Of a DNA stretch of 64,000 nucleotides, positions 1-12,533 are shown piece by piece. Position 1 is the first letter of the stretch, and the number at the start of each line of letters is the position of its first letter. The DNA is from Cyprinodon diabolis (taxonomy: Eukaryota > Chordata > Actinopteri > Cyprinodontiformes > Cyprinodontidae): NCBI GenBank assembly GCA_030533445.1, contig CM060068.1:17079479-17143478 (forward strand), written 5' to 3'. The position numbers and the translations under genes were made by a program. Below the pieces are notes generated by a model. That model did not search any database, was not told the origin of the DNA, and saw nothing but the letters and a program-made list of their open reading frames with translations.

Positions 1-3000
1 CTAAAGCTCTGTACAAGGTGCTGGTTTATCATCAAACTTATCCTAACCCTTAAACTGAAGCCAAGACCATGTGCGACTAAGAAGAGGTATTAATCTTGTT
101 TTTTTTTTTTGCAATCCCGGTAATACAGAATTTAGCCCCCCTCCCTCTCCCCCATATACGCACAGACACCCCTACTCATACACAGCACAGTTGGTGAGAT
201 TTAATGTACAGTAATTATCAAAAACAAAAATATCAGAAACAAGAACTTATTCTTTAGATACTAAACATCTCATCATCATCGCTGCTGAAAAAAACAGATA
301 AAACTTGAACAACTTGCACACTTTCACAACTCCAACTTTATAAGTGCCATGAAATGCTATGCCAATTACATATTATGCATGTGTGCAACATTTTTTACCC
401 CACATGCATGGGTTTCTTCCACATCAGATCAGTTGATTTAGCAAAATTCTACTAATATGATGCGTTTTTGACAACATTAACACATTATATAGGTATAACA
501 TACATCTTTATTTTTTGGTCAAACTCATGTACCTTTGTAAACGAATCAAAGGGTTATGCATCCAAGTGAAAATCTAATTCGATTAGAGAAAGCATTAACA
601 TTTTAATTCATTTTGATGGTAAAAGTTCTGCCACTTCTTATCTGGAATGACCAAAATCAGACCAACATATTTTTCCTAATTCACTGACTGATATCTCCAA
701 AGCAAAAAAAGTGTATGTCTCGACTTTCAAAAAGGGCAGATGATAAACATTCCTCCCTTCACTATGTTAATAAATAAGCTAGTTGAATGAATTAGCCAAT
801 TTATTTCACATTTAAACAGTTAATTAAGTGGTGCAATAAAAGGAGCTTGTGAGCAAGGCATGTCCCTTTTTGGCTTGTCCAATGTGCTGCTAACCCAGCC
901 ATGACATTAAGTATCCCTCATTAATATTAATAAGAGCTGCATCACCACTGGACTTAACAATAGCACTTACTCATCCATATGCAAAGACATAAGTGAAAAC
1001 TTACTCAGTATTAAGAAAACAGTAAACAACACAAAAAGAAAAGATAGAGCTGGGTTTGAGGTAATGGCAGTTTGATTAAGAGGGTGAGCAGATTTTACTT
1101 CTAGAAACTCACCAAGGCATTATGAATACAGAACACTAGATTTTATGTCTGCTCTGTCATTCATCAAAACTTTGCCTTACAGTAGCAGCCATTCAAAATG
1201 GTAGACTTCCATCTGCAACCCTTTAAAGTTTTTCTTCTTTATCTTCACTTCCACTTTTATGATTATATTCATAGCCTTGTATGGCATTATTGGGGTAATA
1301 CTTATGCAGACTGTTTTTCAGGCCCCTCCCTGATAAAGAGAGTCCAGTTAGCAGAGGTGGGTATTCCCAGTCCAGAAAGTAAAAAAATATACATATTATC
1401 CTACAAGTGTGCACATACAAGGCAATGGGTGAGAAGGTGAGGATAAAGGTCGGATAAGAATGGGGTTGCAGCCGAGGCAAGGTAGAGAGAGGAGTTGCTT
1501 GACACACATCTTGTTCGGTCTACAAAAAGAGCTGAAAGACACCTAGTTGCCTAGTGGTCCATTAAAAGCAAAGAAAGCAAAGAGTCAAAGCTTAAGTGTT
1601 CTGCCAAGTGTTCATGCTAAAAAAGTATTGGTCATCTTAAATTCACCAGAAATACAAGCATTTAGGGGGCATACAAGTTGTAACTCAGGTATGGATGCAC
1701 ATGACTCAGAGTGGCAGACTACTGCCACAATACAATAAGTAAAAAAAACATTATGAAAAATAATTTAGATATTAATAATAATATATATAAAATTACATGT
1801 TATTGACTTGTTAAAACCGGGGATAAATACAGAACATATTAGTTAAACATATGACTAATTGTATAGACGTCATTTAAATGAATTGATTTATTATTGATTA
1901 ATTATATTTAATTCTAAGAATTAAATATAATTATTTATTTACAACAATTATTTTATTCCCCAGCACTGAACAACATTGAAATAATTAAAACGTCACATAT
2001 CCATCACAAGGAGGTGTGTCTACGGCCAATTTCACAGAAAACCTGACATTTGAATGACTGCTTCTCCCCAAGCAAGAATACTTTACTCTAAAGTCAATTT
2101 TACTATACAAAAATAAATAAATAAATAAAAAAAACTTCAAAAAGATGTAGCAATTTATTTACAGCACATTGGTTGAGAAACCTTAAGCCTCTATGTCTCT
2201 ATTTTGGTCTGAAATATGTCTAATAAGCTTACAAAAGTGGTCACTGTGGTCAAGCATTGAAGGAGCTTCCAGAGACTTCTACTGTACAGTATCAAAGTTA
2301 GATACACCCACAGACTTACACCTTCTAACGTTCTCTTATTATCTCAAACTACAGACAAAGAGGCTAAAGTTTTTCACCAAATGTATATTAAATTAATAGT
2401 AACAAATTTTCATTTCATTTTTTTTTTTTTTTCAATCATAGGTGTCCATTGAGCCAAGGGAAAAGCCATTCAACTTTGGCGATGATCCAAGTCATAATCT
2501 GGATACAGGGATTCTTTAAAATATTCTCTTACATTGTGGGATAGGGATACTTGGCTGGACAAACGGTTCCCAACTAAACTAGAGGGTGGCAGCAGTGCCT
2601 ATTGACAGCCACAGCATCAGACTCAAAAGTACAGAACTTTTACTGAAGACCTATAATTCAAGAAACTAGGAACAGCCAAGGAGCAATTCATTTGAATGTG
2701 GGCATGTGATCGAGGTCATGTGCAAGTTTTAACTGTCCGGCTGCTATTCTAGATGCACTATATTTTGGTGAAATAAATAAATAGATGTAAGAAAAGATAA
2801 TATCACCTTTATTTGCCATTTCAATTGCTCAGAGGTTAAAATGTTGCCTTTTCATAAGAGGAGCCAGACACAAATCATGTTTAGGGCAATACTAGAACTT
2901 CTAAGCTTTAGACTAAAGTCCAAACAACTGTCAAACGAAAAAAAAAAAAAAAAAAACGCTAAGACCTCTTTTTTAGTTCTGTCAAATTATTTCTGGAACT

Positions 3001-3325
3001 GTGCAAGTCTGACAACAGGTAGACAACATACTGTACCAGACAGTGATTTTGTGTTGGCTGCAGCTAGTGCTAGTGGCTATGATAAAATAAAAGTACAAAT
3101 AAGAAACACGTCTGCTGCCAGGCATTACTCCCTTAAATTGTAACGCAAAAAATAAATAATAGATTTGTTAAATCTAATGCCATATGACCATACTCATGTT
3201 GCACGCATTGTAGTTACTAATATACTATATAATATCAGAACAGCAAGCATGAAGAAATAAATAAATTAGAAGCCAACAACTGTAGGAAAGTGTAGCAGTA
3301 ACAACCCCATATCCATGGAGTGCTG
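1..3325. other. Noncoding AT-rich stretch, no gene recognised
   Basis: Only short ORFs occur and none resembles a known protein. There are poly-A and poly-T runs, (AAAT)n-like tracts near 2110, and a perfect AT hairpin at 1899-1933. The block around 862-970 is free of obvious repeats and contains AT-rich homeodomain-like cores (CATTAATATTAAT), so it could be regulatory, but that is speculation from composition. Confidence 0.5.
1899..1933. repeat. Perfect AT-rich hairpin (16-bp stem, 3-nt loop)
   Basis: TAATTATATTTAATTC, then TAA, then the exact reverse complement GAATTAAATATAATTA. The stem is perfect over 16 pairs. Surrounding DNA is also AT-rich. It may be the centre of an old palindromic MITE or chance in biased sequence. 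Transcription termination is not implied, since no gene is next to it. Confidence 0.7.

Positions 3326-3326
<1 letters not shown>

Positions 3327-3419
<93 letters not shown>
3327..3419. repeat. (TA)n microsatellite followed by poly-T
   Basis: About 32 TA units are followed directly by a T run of about 27. The ORF reading YIYIYI followed by KKKK on the opposite strand is an artefact of this tract. Confidence 0.95.
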
Positions 3420-3423
<4 letters not shown>

Positions 3424-6400
3424 TGTATACTTTTTTTGCTCTGTTGACTGACCCACTGTCACCCAGGCACAATTTTCCTCAACTATGATGTTATTCTTGT
3501 ATTATTCACCAACAGGTTCTAAATAATGGAGGCAGAGTGAGAGTGTATGCTCCACCCAATTTGGCATTTCTCAAGCTGAATAGACAACTCCTGCTTACTT
3601 ATTTGAGAAAGGATGCTAGTAATGCTTACTGACAACCAAGTGAAAAACAGAAAATATAAGGGAATTGCTTTCTTTGTCTCCTTCTTATGTGATAAAAAGT
3701 CACAGATAGATATTGTTAAATGTAACTAAAGAAATACAGTGCCATTTGGCAAAAAATAATTGCAAAATATTTTTTAAATATGTTATATCAGTCAGTTTAT
3801 TAGGTAAACCTGTTTACAGCTTAATTACTATATGAATCAGCAAATCCCCTGGCAGAGACTCAATACATTTAGGTTTTGGGGTTAAGTACTCATGCTTGAG
3901 TATCTCTAAAACTGTCGATCCACTGGGACTTTCACACAGCACATCTCGAGTTCCCTGGAAAAAAAGAACAAAAACCTCCACTGAACTGCATTTTTATATG
4001 AAAAATCCCTGGTTGATGTCAGTGGATAGTGGGCAGCCTGGTCTGAGCTGATAGAAACACAACCTTAATTTAAATAACCACTAACCATGATAACAAATGC
4101 AGATTAATATCTTTGAAGCCCCAGTGTGTAAAATGTACTCCCATCTTGTGGTTTGCTAAATGAATAACAAATGACAGAAGCGCACTGTGATGCATTGCTG
4201 TTAAGGATAAATGGATTCCAATAAGTTACAAGTTTGTCACCATGTATTTAGTACCAATCTATTGCAAATGGCAACAGTTGGCTGCTTTATATGAATGCAA
4301 TGGTAAAACAGACGCAACACTAAAGCATCGGCAAAGAAATATAACATAAAAAAGCCCCAACAGAGAACAGAGTTGGAGCACGACCTTTAACTAACCTCAG
4401 TTTACAGATTAACTTTACCAATCAAAGGCAGTTCTAAACAGAGTTTTTTTTTTTACCTGGATTGAGTGGAATTCAGGCTTTTAGAAGTTTTACAGTCTTC
4501 TGGTAGACTGTCCCCGATACAAACACCATGTGTACATTATGTGATGTGGCGGTGTGGCTACGTGTCACTCTGCGGATCTATATAAAGCTTCTTTTAACTG
4601 TTATTCAGGGTTGTCCTTCCTGACGAAGCAAGCCCGAAGATAAAGAGGTGCCATTGGATCCCTGTAACATATCTGGTCTAAGTTACATTCGGTCATGTTT
4701 TACCATGTTTTATAGTCTTTTAAAATCCATGCATTGGAAAGTCTTCTTTAATTTTTTTGTTCCCAATGATCTCTTCCAGGACAGAATTTTTCAATTCAGT
4801 AAAATAGGACATTTTAACAGAATTTATTCTAGCTGGTGATAGCATTGGTACTGGAATTGATAACTGGAATCTAGCAAGGCCACTTCAAGAAGGTAAGTTT
4901 GCCTCCAGTTGGAAAATAAGCATGTTGGTTAAAATAAAATGTTATACAGAGCCTTAATCTAAAGGGGTGTGAATAATTTTTACTTTCATTATAAAGACAA
5001 AAAATAATCAATCAAAGTAATGGCCGCTCTGTAGCAAACTTTATTTGAATCTTGCTCTTACTTAGACACATATTTACACCCACACAAGCACACAAAGGCA
5101 CAGAGGGTGTGTGACCGTGTGTATTACATGTGCTTGGAGCAAATCGCTTTCAACTGCAGCAGGTTGACATTGTTCAGCACCAAATGTGAACAAATTAAAT
5201 GAGGCAATTAAAGAGTGAATAAGCCAGCGTTGATAATTGCGACCTGATATGCCAGCAGCAATCATAATGAAGCTGCCAGCCTGCTCGGCTGGTTTTCAAA
5301 TGCTCCACAAGCAACCATGAGATAGCATGTGGGTGTATGTGTAAAGCGTAAGATTTTTAGTTCAAATTCGAAACCTTATTTTTACAAAAACTTATTGTGA
5401 CCTTCAAAGGGGCGGTTCCACAGGCTTTTGACAAGATCCAACACACAAGATATAACTGTTGGAGTTCTTGGTGAGTATGAAGTTTGCTAAATACAGCAAG
5501 TGAGGAAGAAAGTGTGAGACAGAAGAAATGGAGTGAGCTCATAATATAAATTGCAGAAGAGGATATGTGATAATCAGAGTTTGGAGACAGGCACACACAA
5601 TACACACAAAGGTTAAAAAAAAATGTGTGAAGGCAGCCTGGCAGAAAATTGAGACGGCCGGCCATTTTCGAGTCTCCCTCATCCCTCTAAGTTTATGGCC
5701 CGTGAAGCCTCTTGTCATTGCAGCTCACCAGAGAACCAAGTTAACAGGGCCTGTCCTTGCCTCAACTGCACACGAGATATTACTCCTTATCATTAACTCA
5801 CCTTAGAGACACCTTAGAACACAGTTAAGGTGCTGAACAACTACAGAGCAAACCATTGCCACCATGAAAACAATTTAAAAAAAAGAAAATGCTGAAGCCT
5901 TCCTACCTAGATGAGGCTGTTTCTGTTTGTCTATATTTATATTTTCAAAAAAGTAAAAGTAAAAAAAACACCAGCATATATCTATATTAAAATATTTTAG
6001 CTTATGTTTTCTACCATATTTCAAAAGTACATATAGCAAAAAATGATGTTGTGCCAAAAGTATGATGCAAAATGTTAGTCTATAAATGCAATTATAAACT
6101 AATTTTCTAATTTTCATATTAAGAAATGGAAAATAGACATATACTCAAAAATTTCACTCATCTGTTTTACTTTAACAATTACTCAATTTAAATACTACTT
6201 ACTTGTTAAATAAAAAAAAAAAAAACTGACTATAAGGTTTTTTTAGTTTTTTTTTTAGTTTATTGGAAAGCTGGGAACCCCGAGGTCTTTCTATCTATAT
6301 CAACTTCTTCCATGCAGTTTTGTCCAGGATATGAAAAGGTGGGCATTCACCGAATGATATTTTCAATCTTTGCACTCAGCAACGATGTAGAGTATGTACG

Positions 6401-6829
6401 GCCCTAGGCTCCAATGTGATCTAACTGCTCACACTGTATGTCCAAAAACCACATTGGACTCTGCGCCAAGAGATGGTGCTGGTTGGAGTCGTCATTCTGG
6501 AAGAATTCCCTAGTTTGCACATGCCCAACGTGCAAGGTTCGGGTAAATTGGCTTGTGGATGCTCAACATTCAACAGTAGGATTCGCTAACGAACCCCTCA
6601 CGAGGGCTGACAGAATTTCAAACAATTTGATTTTCTCCCGTCCTTACGATCCCTGATCAGCAGGTGGTTGTAGGAGGCTAATCCCTCCTCGTTACCTGCT
6701 TTATACTACACAATGCAGGAGGCCTGATGAGGCTGAAATGCGCCTCGATCCAAAAAATTCTAAAACGACTGGAGAATGGGCCCAAAAATGGCAAAAACTC
6801 GTACAGTGCATTTGTGACAAGTGCATGTG
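3420..6829. other. Noncoding stretch, no gene recognised
   Basis: No ORF resembles a known protein. The part at 5090-5330 is repeat-free and of mixed composition, with several ATTA/AATTAAA cores, and is a candidate conserved noncoding element by appearance only. The part at 6250-6760 is richer in G and C than its surroundings and may be an unrecognised repeat; I could not find its termini. Confidence 0.45.
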
Positions 6830-7540
6830 AGACACAAAAGGCAATTGTAAAAGGTGGCCCCTACAGAGCCAGCTCCCATGTCAGAGGATGAAGAGAGCAA
6901 ATCCAGCCAGTCACAGTCAGAGAAACAGGACTACACACTGAAAAACAGGCCGATCTCCAACATCTATAAACAAAGGTTAGTGTCACAGCCAAACAGGAAC
7001 AGACAAGGTGAGGCTACTACGAGAAAATGCAGAGAGAGCACAACGTTAGAGATTTAACTTAATAATACCACGGAGTGGGAGAATAGAGATAGAATGAAGC
7101 AGAATTATGAAAAAGGGGTCCCTTTGTCCTCTAGCAGTCTAAGCCTATAGCAGCATAACTATAGAGATAATTTAGGATAACCTGAGCCCCTCTAACTATA
7201 AGTTTCTCCACAGGAGAAGAACCTGATAACCAAAAGATCTGCCTCTCATTCTACTTTTAGAAATTCTAGGAACCACTAGTAAACCGATTGAGAGCGAAGT
7301 GCTCTGTAAGGAACATACGGAACATCATATCTGTGATATAAGATGGAGCTTGGCCATTTAAGCCTTTATATGTGAGAAGGAGCATTTTAAATTCTATACT
7401 TGATGTAACAAGAAGCCAATGAAAGGAGCTAGGATAGGAGGCTGCAGCATATGGGACTAAACAGCCAAAAGGGAATAATGTTATAAGTGGTTCTCCAGAA
7501 AGGGGTTTGTAAAGTGAAAGATGACAGAATGTAAAGATTC
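6830..7540 (+). repeat. Teleost interspersed repeat, copy 1
   Basis: Bases 6830-6977 match 23,062-23,228 in the same window; shared blocks include GAGCCAGCTCCCATG, then AGAGGA(T/C)GAAGAGAGCA, then GCCGATCTCCAACATC or its close variant. The downstream part (TCTAGCAGTCTAAGCCTATAGCAGCATAACT, abbreviated here by its start and end) is a block I recognise from many teleost genomes, followed by sequence on 'cattctacttttagaa' and 'agccaatgaaaggagc'. Apparent ORFs are not protein-like. The exact family (LINE 3' end or other retroposon) is not certain. Confidence 0.6.
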
Positions 7541-9279
7541 AATGATTTTTGACTACTATTTAATGTCCTAGTAGCATGATACATTATGCTTCTTCTGTCG
7601 TATTTTCCTCACAGTTTGATCTTGAAACGCTTTGTGATTTAGCCTCAGACTTTCAGATGCATCCAATCTTCTCTCTTGTCACAAGGAATTCAGGAATTTA
7701 GTGCTGGCCAACCACTATGGAGTCTAGGTCTGTCTATCTGTCGGTAATCTCTGCCTTTCCACTGCAGGGACAAATGGAATCCAATCAGTCTACCTAAGGA
7801 ATGACAGGGTCGCTGGCCTGACAAACTGGCTGCTCTTCTATTTGTCAGGGGTGTGAAAGTGGTGGTGGGGTCCAACACGTTGCTGAGCCAACTGATCAGT
7901 TCTGTATAATCACTGATGGCAGAGAAAGGATGGGTGGACAAAAACAGGAAAAAATAAATAAATAAAGAGAGGGTAGAAGCAAATACTTACATTTTTATGT
8001 GTGACTTGTCTTAAGTATGTTCAGCTTATTAGGTGATCAGTGTGTAAAATCAGTTACGTGTCTGCATGTTTGTGTAGGTAAAGGTTTGTTGATTTAATTA
8101 TTGGGTTGTCCTTTTTCCTGTCTGTTGGTATGTATTCCTACGTGACACCTAAGTCAAGTGTTTGACCGTGACAAGGCGGCAGAGGCTGGTAGGTTTATGA
8201 CTTTGGCCTAAACAATTCTTTTGCTTTGGCAGCATTATAGGCAGAGAACATTAATAATTAGCACACTATGGACAGTCAATATGCTCCAGTGAGATTTAGG
8301 AGGGTATAACAAATAGGTTTGTGACTGCTAAACTAGCAAGCAGAATTCAAGCTGGTAAATAAATATTTCTTTACAAGAGTTAGCTAAAAATGAGGACATG
8401 TTTTAGTATAACTACTAAAAAAAAAAATTAATGTGGTAATTTTCCAACGTATTAAACAAATAGCATACATTGTCACAAGGTAATTTAATCCCCTTGAGAT
8501 AAACCTTATCTTTGAAACTGAAGGGTGGAATATTTATATAAAGAACAAAAAACAGGATGAAAACTAGACTTTCTGGATCATTCAGAAGTTTTGGTTCACA
8601 TTTTCTTTTTTATTTGTTATTAAGGTGTTTAGTTAATTTAAAATTTACTGCAGCCACCAGAAAAAAAAGAGATCCTTCTAAGATTTTCAAATTTAAGGTT
8701 TACTGTAAAACATTACAACTTTAGTTCCAGTCAAGATGAGGAATCAGGTTACGAATGAAATGAACTGGAGTCCTATAATCTTTCATAAATGTTTCTGTTT
8801 ATCAATGTGATTCACTATGCATATATTACTTTACAATATATTATTTTTAGTCAAGCAGTTCTTAAACAACAGCTAGACCTGATTCAAGAGCAAGATTTGC
8901 CAAAAGTAAATACTTACACCAATAAAAGAAGAATTGAACAGGAAAGGAGGATTTTGAACTTTAAACCCAGAAAAGAGCCTTACGAATGCTCAGAATTTAG
9001 GTTAGAGGGTGGAAATATATAACAAATTCAAGTTCTAAAACATTTGTAAAATATATGCAAGATTTTAATTCATTTTTAAACATAATCAGAGAACATGCAT
9101 TTTGAAGAATCAGATAATTTACATCATGCATCATTGAAGACATTTAAATCAGAATTGATCTCTGCATCCTCAGTAACAGTCTATTAAGTTAAGGCCAACA
9201 AAGTCATACTGTTGAAAATCCGCAATAAATGGCAGGAGCTAAACAGTTGTTTATTTCTAGTTTTAAAGATGCTTCCCTC
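7541..9279. other. Noncoding stretch, no gene recognised
   Basis: Short ORFs only. An 83-codon ORF at 7690-7941 on the minus strand has unbiased composition and no motif I recognise. Nothing else is supported. Confidence 0.45.
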
Positions 9280-9860
9280 TGAGCATTAGAGTGAGGACAA
9301 TTTTATTTATTTATTTATTATTTCACCATCAAATTGAGGAATAGTTGTTTCAAACTGAGGACATTTTGCTGGTTTTGTGGGCCATTTAATAAATGCTATG
9401 TTTAGGGCTAAGATGTGAATCTGGTTTAATTTAGGATTAGAATGAGGAATGCACTGGTAGAGTTAAAGATACTGGTTAGATTTTGTTTAATTATCAGGGT
9501 TAGAGCATAGGAAGTGTTACAGAATGACTGAAAAAGAATGGAACTCAGTGTGAGCCAACACATGGTTCTCACTACCTATAGTATTTACTTTTTATTATCT
9601 TGTGGGGACAATTTCCTAGGAGTATGCTACACCTTCAGGACTTAAAGGTATCAACAACTGGTCCCCATGAGGAAAGGTTCTCTTCTTGGGGTGGGGCTAA
9701 GTTTTATGAAAAAGGTATGACTTGAGTGTTGCTTAGGTTTACGGTTAGGCATGTGTTGGTGACAGGGAAGGAGTCAGAGTTAGGCCATAAAAATTAGTGT
9801 GAAATGAATTGAAGATCCACATAAGGAAAGAGTGACACCACAATAGGTCTATGTGTTCAT
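9280..9860 (-). repeat. Relic of the TCCTTGTGGGGAC repeat family
   Basis: Contains GAGGACATTTTGCTGG, CTTGTGGGGACAATTTCC, ACTGGTCCCCATGAGG and degenerate GGGTTAGGxTTAGG-like stretches. These are the hallmarks, in reverse orientation, of the family whose other copy is at 25,255-25,650. It is probably two partial copies or one rearranged copy. No coding capacity is visible. Confidence 0.55.
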
Positions 9861-9902
9861 CTAGTGCTCATGGAAAAGAAAATTGCCTGAGGAATAATAC
9901 AA

Positions 9903-9975
9903 CCCCCCCCCCCACACACACACACACACACACCCACACAAACACACACTCCACACATACCACACACATCCACGA
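9903..9975. repeat. Poly-C and (CA)n microsatellite
   Basis: A C run of about 11 leads into about 10 CA units, then interrupted CA/CCACA repeats to about 9968. Confidence 0.9.
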
Positions 9976-10113
9976 AGAACAAAAAAAACCCTAAATTTTT
10001 AGCACTCATTGACATTTAGATCCCAATGATCCTGATCTGAGAATTTCCTTTATTAAAAGCTTTGCTCTTTTCACCTATTTGTCAAAAATAAAACAAAATT
10101 AAATACCTTTTAA

Positions 10114-10651
10114 AGGTATACTATGCAACCGGTGTTGATTTTCCAGCGAGGCTCCCCCCAGAGCGCGAAAGTAAAAGTGCACTGTCGTAAATATGCTCAG
10201 CTGTTCTCCTGGTTTCTCCTTCAAGCCAGGGGCGGTTGTTTTGAGCTTAGCAGACAGGCGAACGCAACGAATCACCATGTCTACAGCGGTAAGTGACTAT
10301 TTTGTTCCAATTTTCGAGTTTGAAAATTTAGCATGTTTCCGACATGGGCTTTCGCCGTTTTCCCGCTGGTTCCTAACTGCACAAATATCCCCACTGCGCT
10401 AGCAACGAGCATGCCTTTCACTGGGTGCGTGTAGCAGTACTCGCCGTAAAGCAAGACCGACTCTCGCGATGCACGAGACTTCTGAGCCTGTGGGTGCGGG
10501 CCGAGAGCTCCTGCAATTGCAAGTACAGTATTTCCCCTACAGACCACCAGGGCGGCCGAGAAAACCTTTGTTCGACCTGAAATTACTCATTTAATCATCC
10601 AAAACGTTATGGAACACATTAATTAACTGAAAAATGTTGCATAGTATGCCT
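10114..10651. mobile_element. Short TTAA-target DNA transposon (Kolobok/piggyBac-like, non-autonomous)
   Basis: Flanked by TTAA on both sides (10,110-10,113 and 10,652-10,655). The terminal inverted repeats are AGGTATACTATGCAAC on the left and the reverse complement of AGGCATACTATGCAAC on the right, 15 of 16 matching. The interior is CpG-rich, in contrast to the AT-rich flanks. TTAA duplication is characteristic of the Kolobok and piggyBac superfamilies. No transposase is encoded, so it would need a helper; the superfamily is not proved. Confidence 0.8.
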
Positions 10652-10655
10652 TTAA

Positions 10656-11264
10656 CACCATGAAAAAAAACTCAAAATATCTCGAACCATTTTCTTTGTC
10701 TTGACATCTGTGATAAAATATATTTTACAAGTATGTTTTCTGCTGAGGTTTTCTTTTTTTGTATACACAATAACAATATTGAAGAAAAATTTGGTTTTGG
10801 AATATACTATTTACTTTTGGAAGAGCTGCGGTCTGTTCTGATAATGACCATGTTTTCTTTGACAGTATTAATTAATCCCCTTGAAAGAATGATGGACATT
10901 GCTCTGATATAAAATGCTGGCAGTTATGTAGCTAGTTCTTTTAAATACTAATTATTTTTCCTTAACTTTTTCAAAAGTCTACTTATCAACCTTGAGTCCT
11001 AAATTGTGCCCAGTACAAATAAAAAAATATCTGCAGCTGTTACATATGCCCAATATGTGAATGTAACATCAGGATACTACAAAATAGCTCTTATAAAGTG
11101 TATATTTGGTGAGGCGAGAGTTCATTGTTTTTGTTCTGTTTTTCTTGTTAATAATTGAATACATTTTCTCCAGGTTTTTGATGCTGGTCATATGTTGTTC
11201 TAATTAAGCCTTAAAACAATTACATTGAAATACTGTATAAGACTTGTTCTGGCCCATATTAACC
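10656..11264. other. Noncoding AT-rich stretch
   Basis: Nothing recognised between the TTAA element and the first TA of the 11.27-kb complex. Confidence 0.5.
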
Positions 11265-11413
11265 TACAGTGGGTGATGGTTGGAAATGGACACTTCACTC
11301 ACGCTCCGCGTGTTTCACAAATTGCGTGAAAAACATGTGACTACTATAGCCACGAGGTGGCAGTCTAAGTCCATTTCAGCGTCCCACAAGTCAGGATTAG
11401 ATAGCTCAAGTAG

Positions 11414-11694
11414 CAGACTGGGAGGTGTGTCACGTGTTGCGAGCTGATAGCGTAGAGGGTAAGCTGAGTAGCTGCGGGTCAAAGGGTTGCGGGTTCGGTC
11501 CCAGTTGTGGCCGGCTTTATTATTGTTGCCTTAAATGTTTTTCTATTTTTTTTATCGCTTTTTTATTACATTAGACCATAGGGATTATCATTCTACTGCC
11601 TCAACATCTTACTCTTATAATAACAGGCGTATTGTTATACTGTTTTTGTGTGTTACTTTCTTGCCGTGCAATACGTGACACCCCTCCCAGTCTG
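11414..11694 (+). mobile_element. MITE with internal tRNA-like Pol III unit, copy 1
   Basis: Inverted ends start CAGACTGGGAGGTGTGTCAC on the left and CAGACTGGGAGGGGTGTCAC on the reversed right, with 25 of 27 positions matching. The interior has an A-box-like TAGCGTAGAGG (11,448-11,458) and a B box GGTTCGGTCCC (11,492-11,502), spaced like a tRNA-gene promoter. A tRNA-derived unit between DNA-transposon ends is unusual. I see no clean target duplication. Whether it is transcribed is unknown. Confidence 0.6.
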
Positions 11695-11703
11695 GTCAAG
11701 AAG

Positions 11704-11942
11704 CAGACTGCGAGGGGTGTCACGTGTTGCCAGCTGATATTGTAGAGGTTAAGCTGAGTGGTCTGTGGTTCAACAGATTGCGGGTTTGATCCCAACTGTG
11801 GCCGAGTTGCCTTAAATGTTTTTTTTATTTTTATTTTTTATCGCTTTTTTATTGCATTAGACCATAGGGATTATCATTCTACAGCCTCAACATCTTACTC
11901 TGATAATAACAGGCGTATTGTTATACTGTTTTTTATGTGTTG
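11704..11942 (+). mobile_element. MITE with tRNA-like unit, copy 2 (right end lost)
   Basis: Begins CAGACTGCGAGGGGTGTCAC nine bases after copy 1 ends, so the facing ends form a strong hairpin with spacer GTCAAGAAG. The A-box-like TATTGTAGAGG is at 11,738-11,748 and the B box GGTTTGATCCC at 11,782-11,792. It matches copy 1 up to the poly-T/GTGTG region and then breaks off, before ATTATTATT repeats. The same copy is found reversed at 20,905-21,142. Confidence 0.65.
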
Positions 11943-11979
11943 TTATTATTTATTATTATCATTATCATTACATAGTTTC

Positions 11980-12160
11980 CAGTGATGGGCAGTAGCGCCT
12001 CTGCATTATTTATCAAGTAACTTTCCAGTAGTGACGTTATTGTTTTTATCAAGTAGCGACGTAGCGTCCACAAACGCTACAACATCCAGGGCAAAACTAA
12101 GTAATGAAACCAGGTTTTCTATTTTTGAAACAACAATTGGAGTTATTCGTTGGACATTCA
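11980..12160. repeat. DNA-transposon terminal fragment (CAGTGATGGGCAGTAGCGCC)
   Basis: The sequence CAGTGATGGGCAGTAGCGCC, followed by runs of AGTAGCGACGTAGCG and CAAACGCTAC, resembles termini of transposons common in teleosts. The mirror copy is at 20,848-20,867 in the right arm. The inverted match continues beyond it on both sides, so these are not simply the two ends of one element. Confidence 0.45.
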
Positions 12161-12533
12161 CGCATGAGCCTCCCATGTATAAAAAGAGGAGCTGAGCAGC
12201 TCCTTTAGTCAGAGACTTACAGTAGACACCCTGTCTGTAAGAAGGAGCGCTACCGCAGGTCATTCGTTCCTGCTGCCACCAGACTCTATAATAATGCACT
12301 ATATCAACAATAACTCCTGTAAAAACCACTGTGCAGCTACATTATAGTTTTGTATTTATTGACTGTGAACAATGTGCTGTGCAATATGTTGAATGTGCAA
12401 TATTTCTCCACCTGTATATAAGCCATCCGGATTGTAGGCCTACATATCTTTATTTCTTATTTTTTTATTTCCTATTTTTGTTTTGTTTTTCATTGTGTGC
12501 GATACATGTACACATGCACCTTAATCCTATTTA

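Noticed and set aside
3266..3472. ORF rich in K and alternating Y/I
   Set aside because: Translation of the (TA)n and poly-T tract; the same applies to 39,770-40,107.
12006..12329. 107-codon ORF seen again at 20,518-20,841
   Set aside because: It recurs because it lies in both inverted arms. The real coding trace here is the LINE tail on the other strand.
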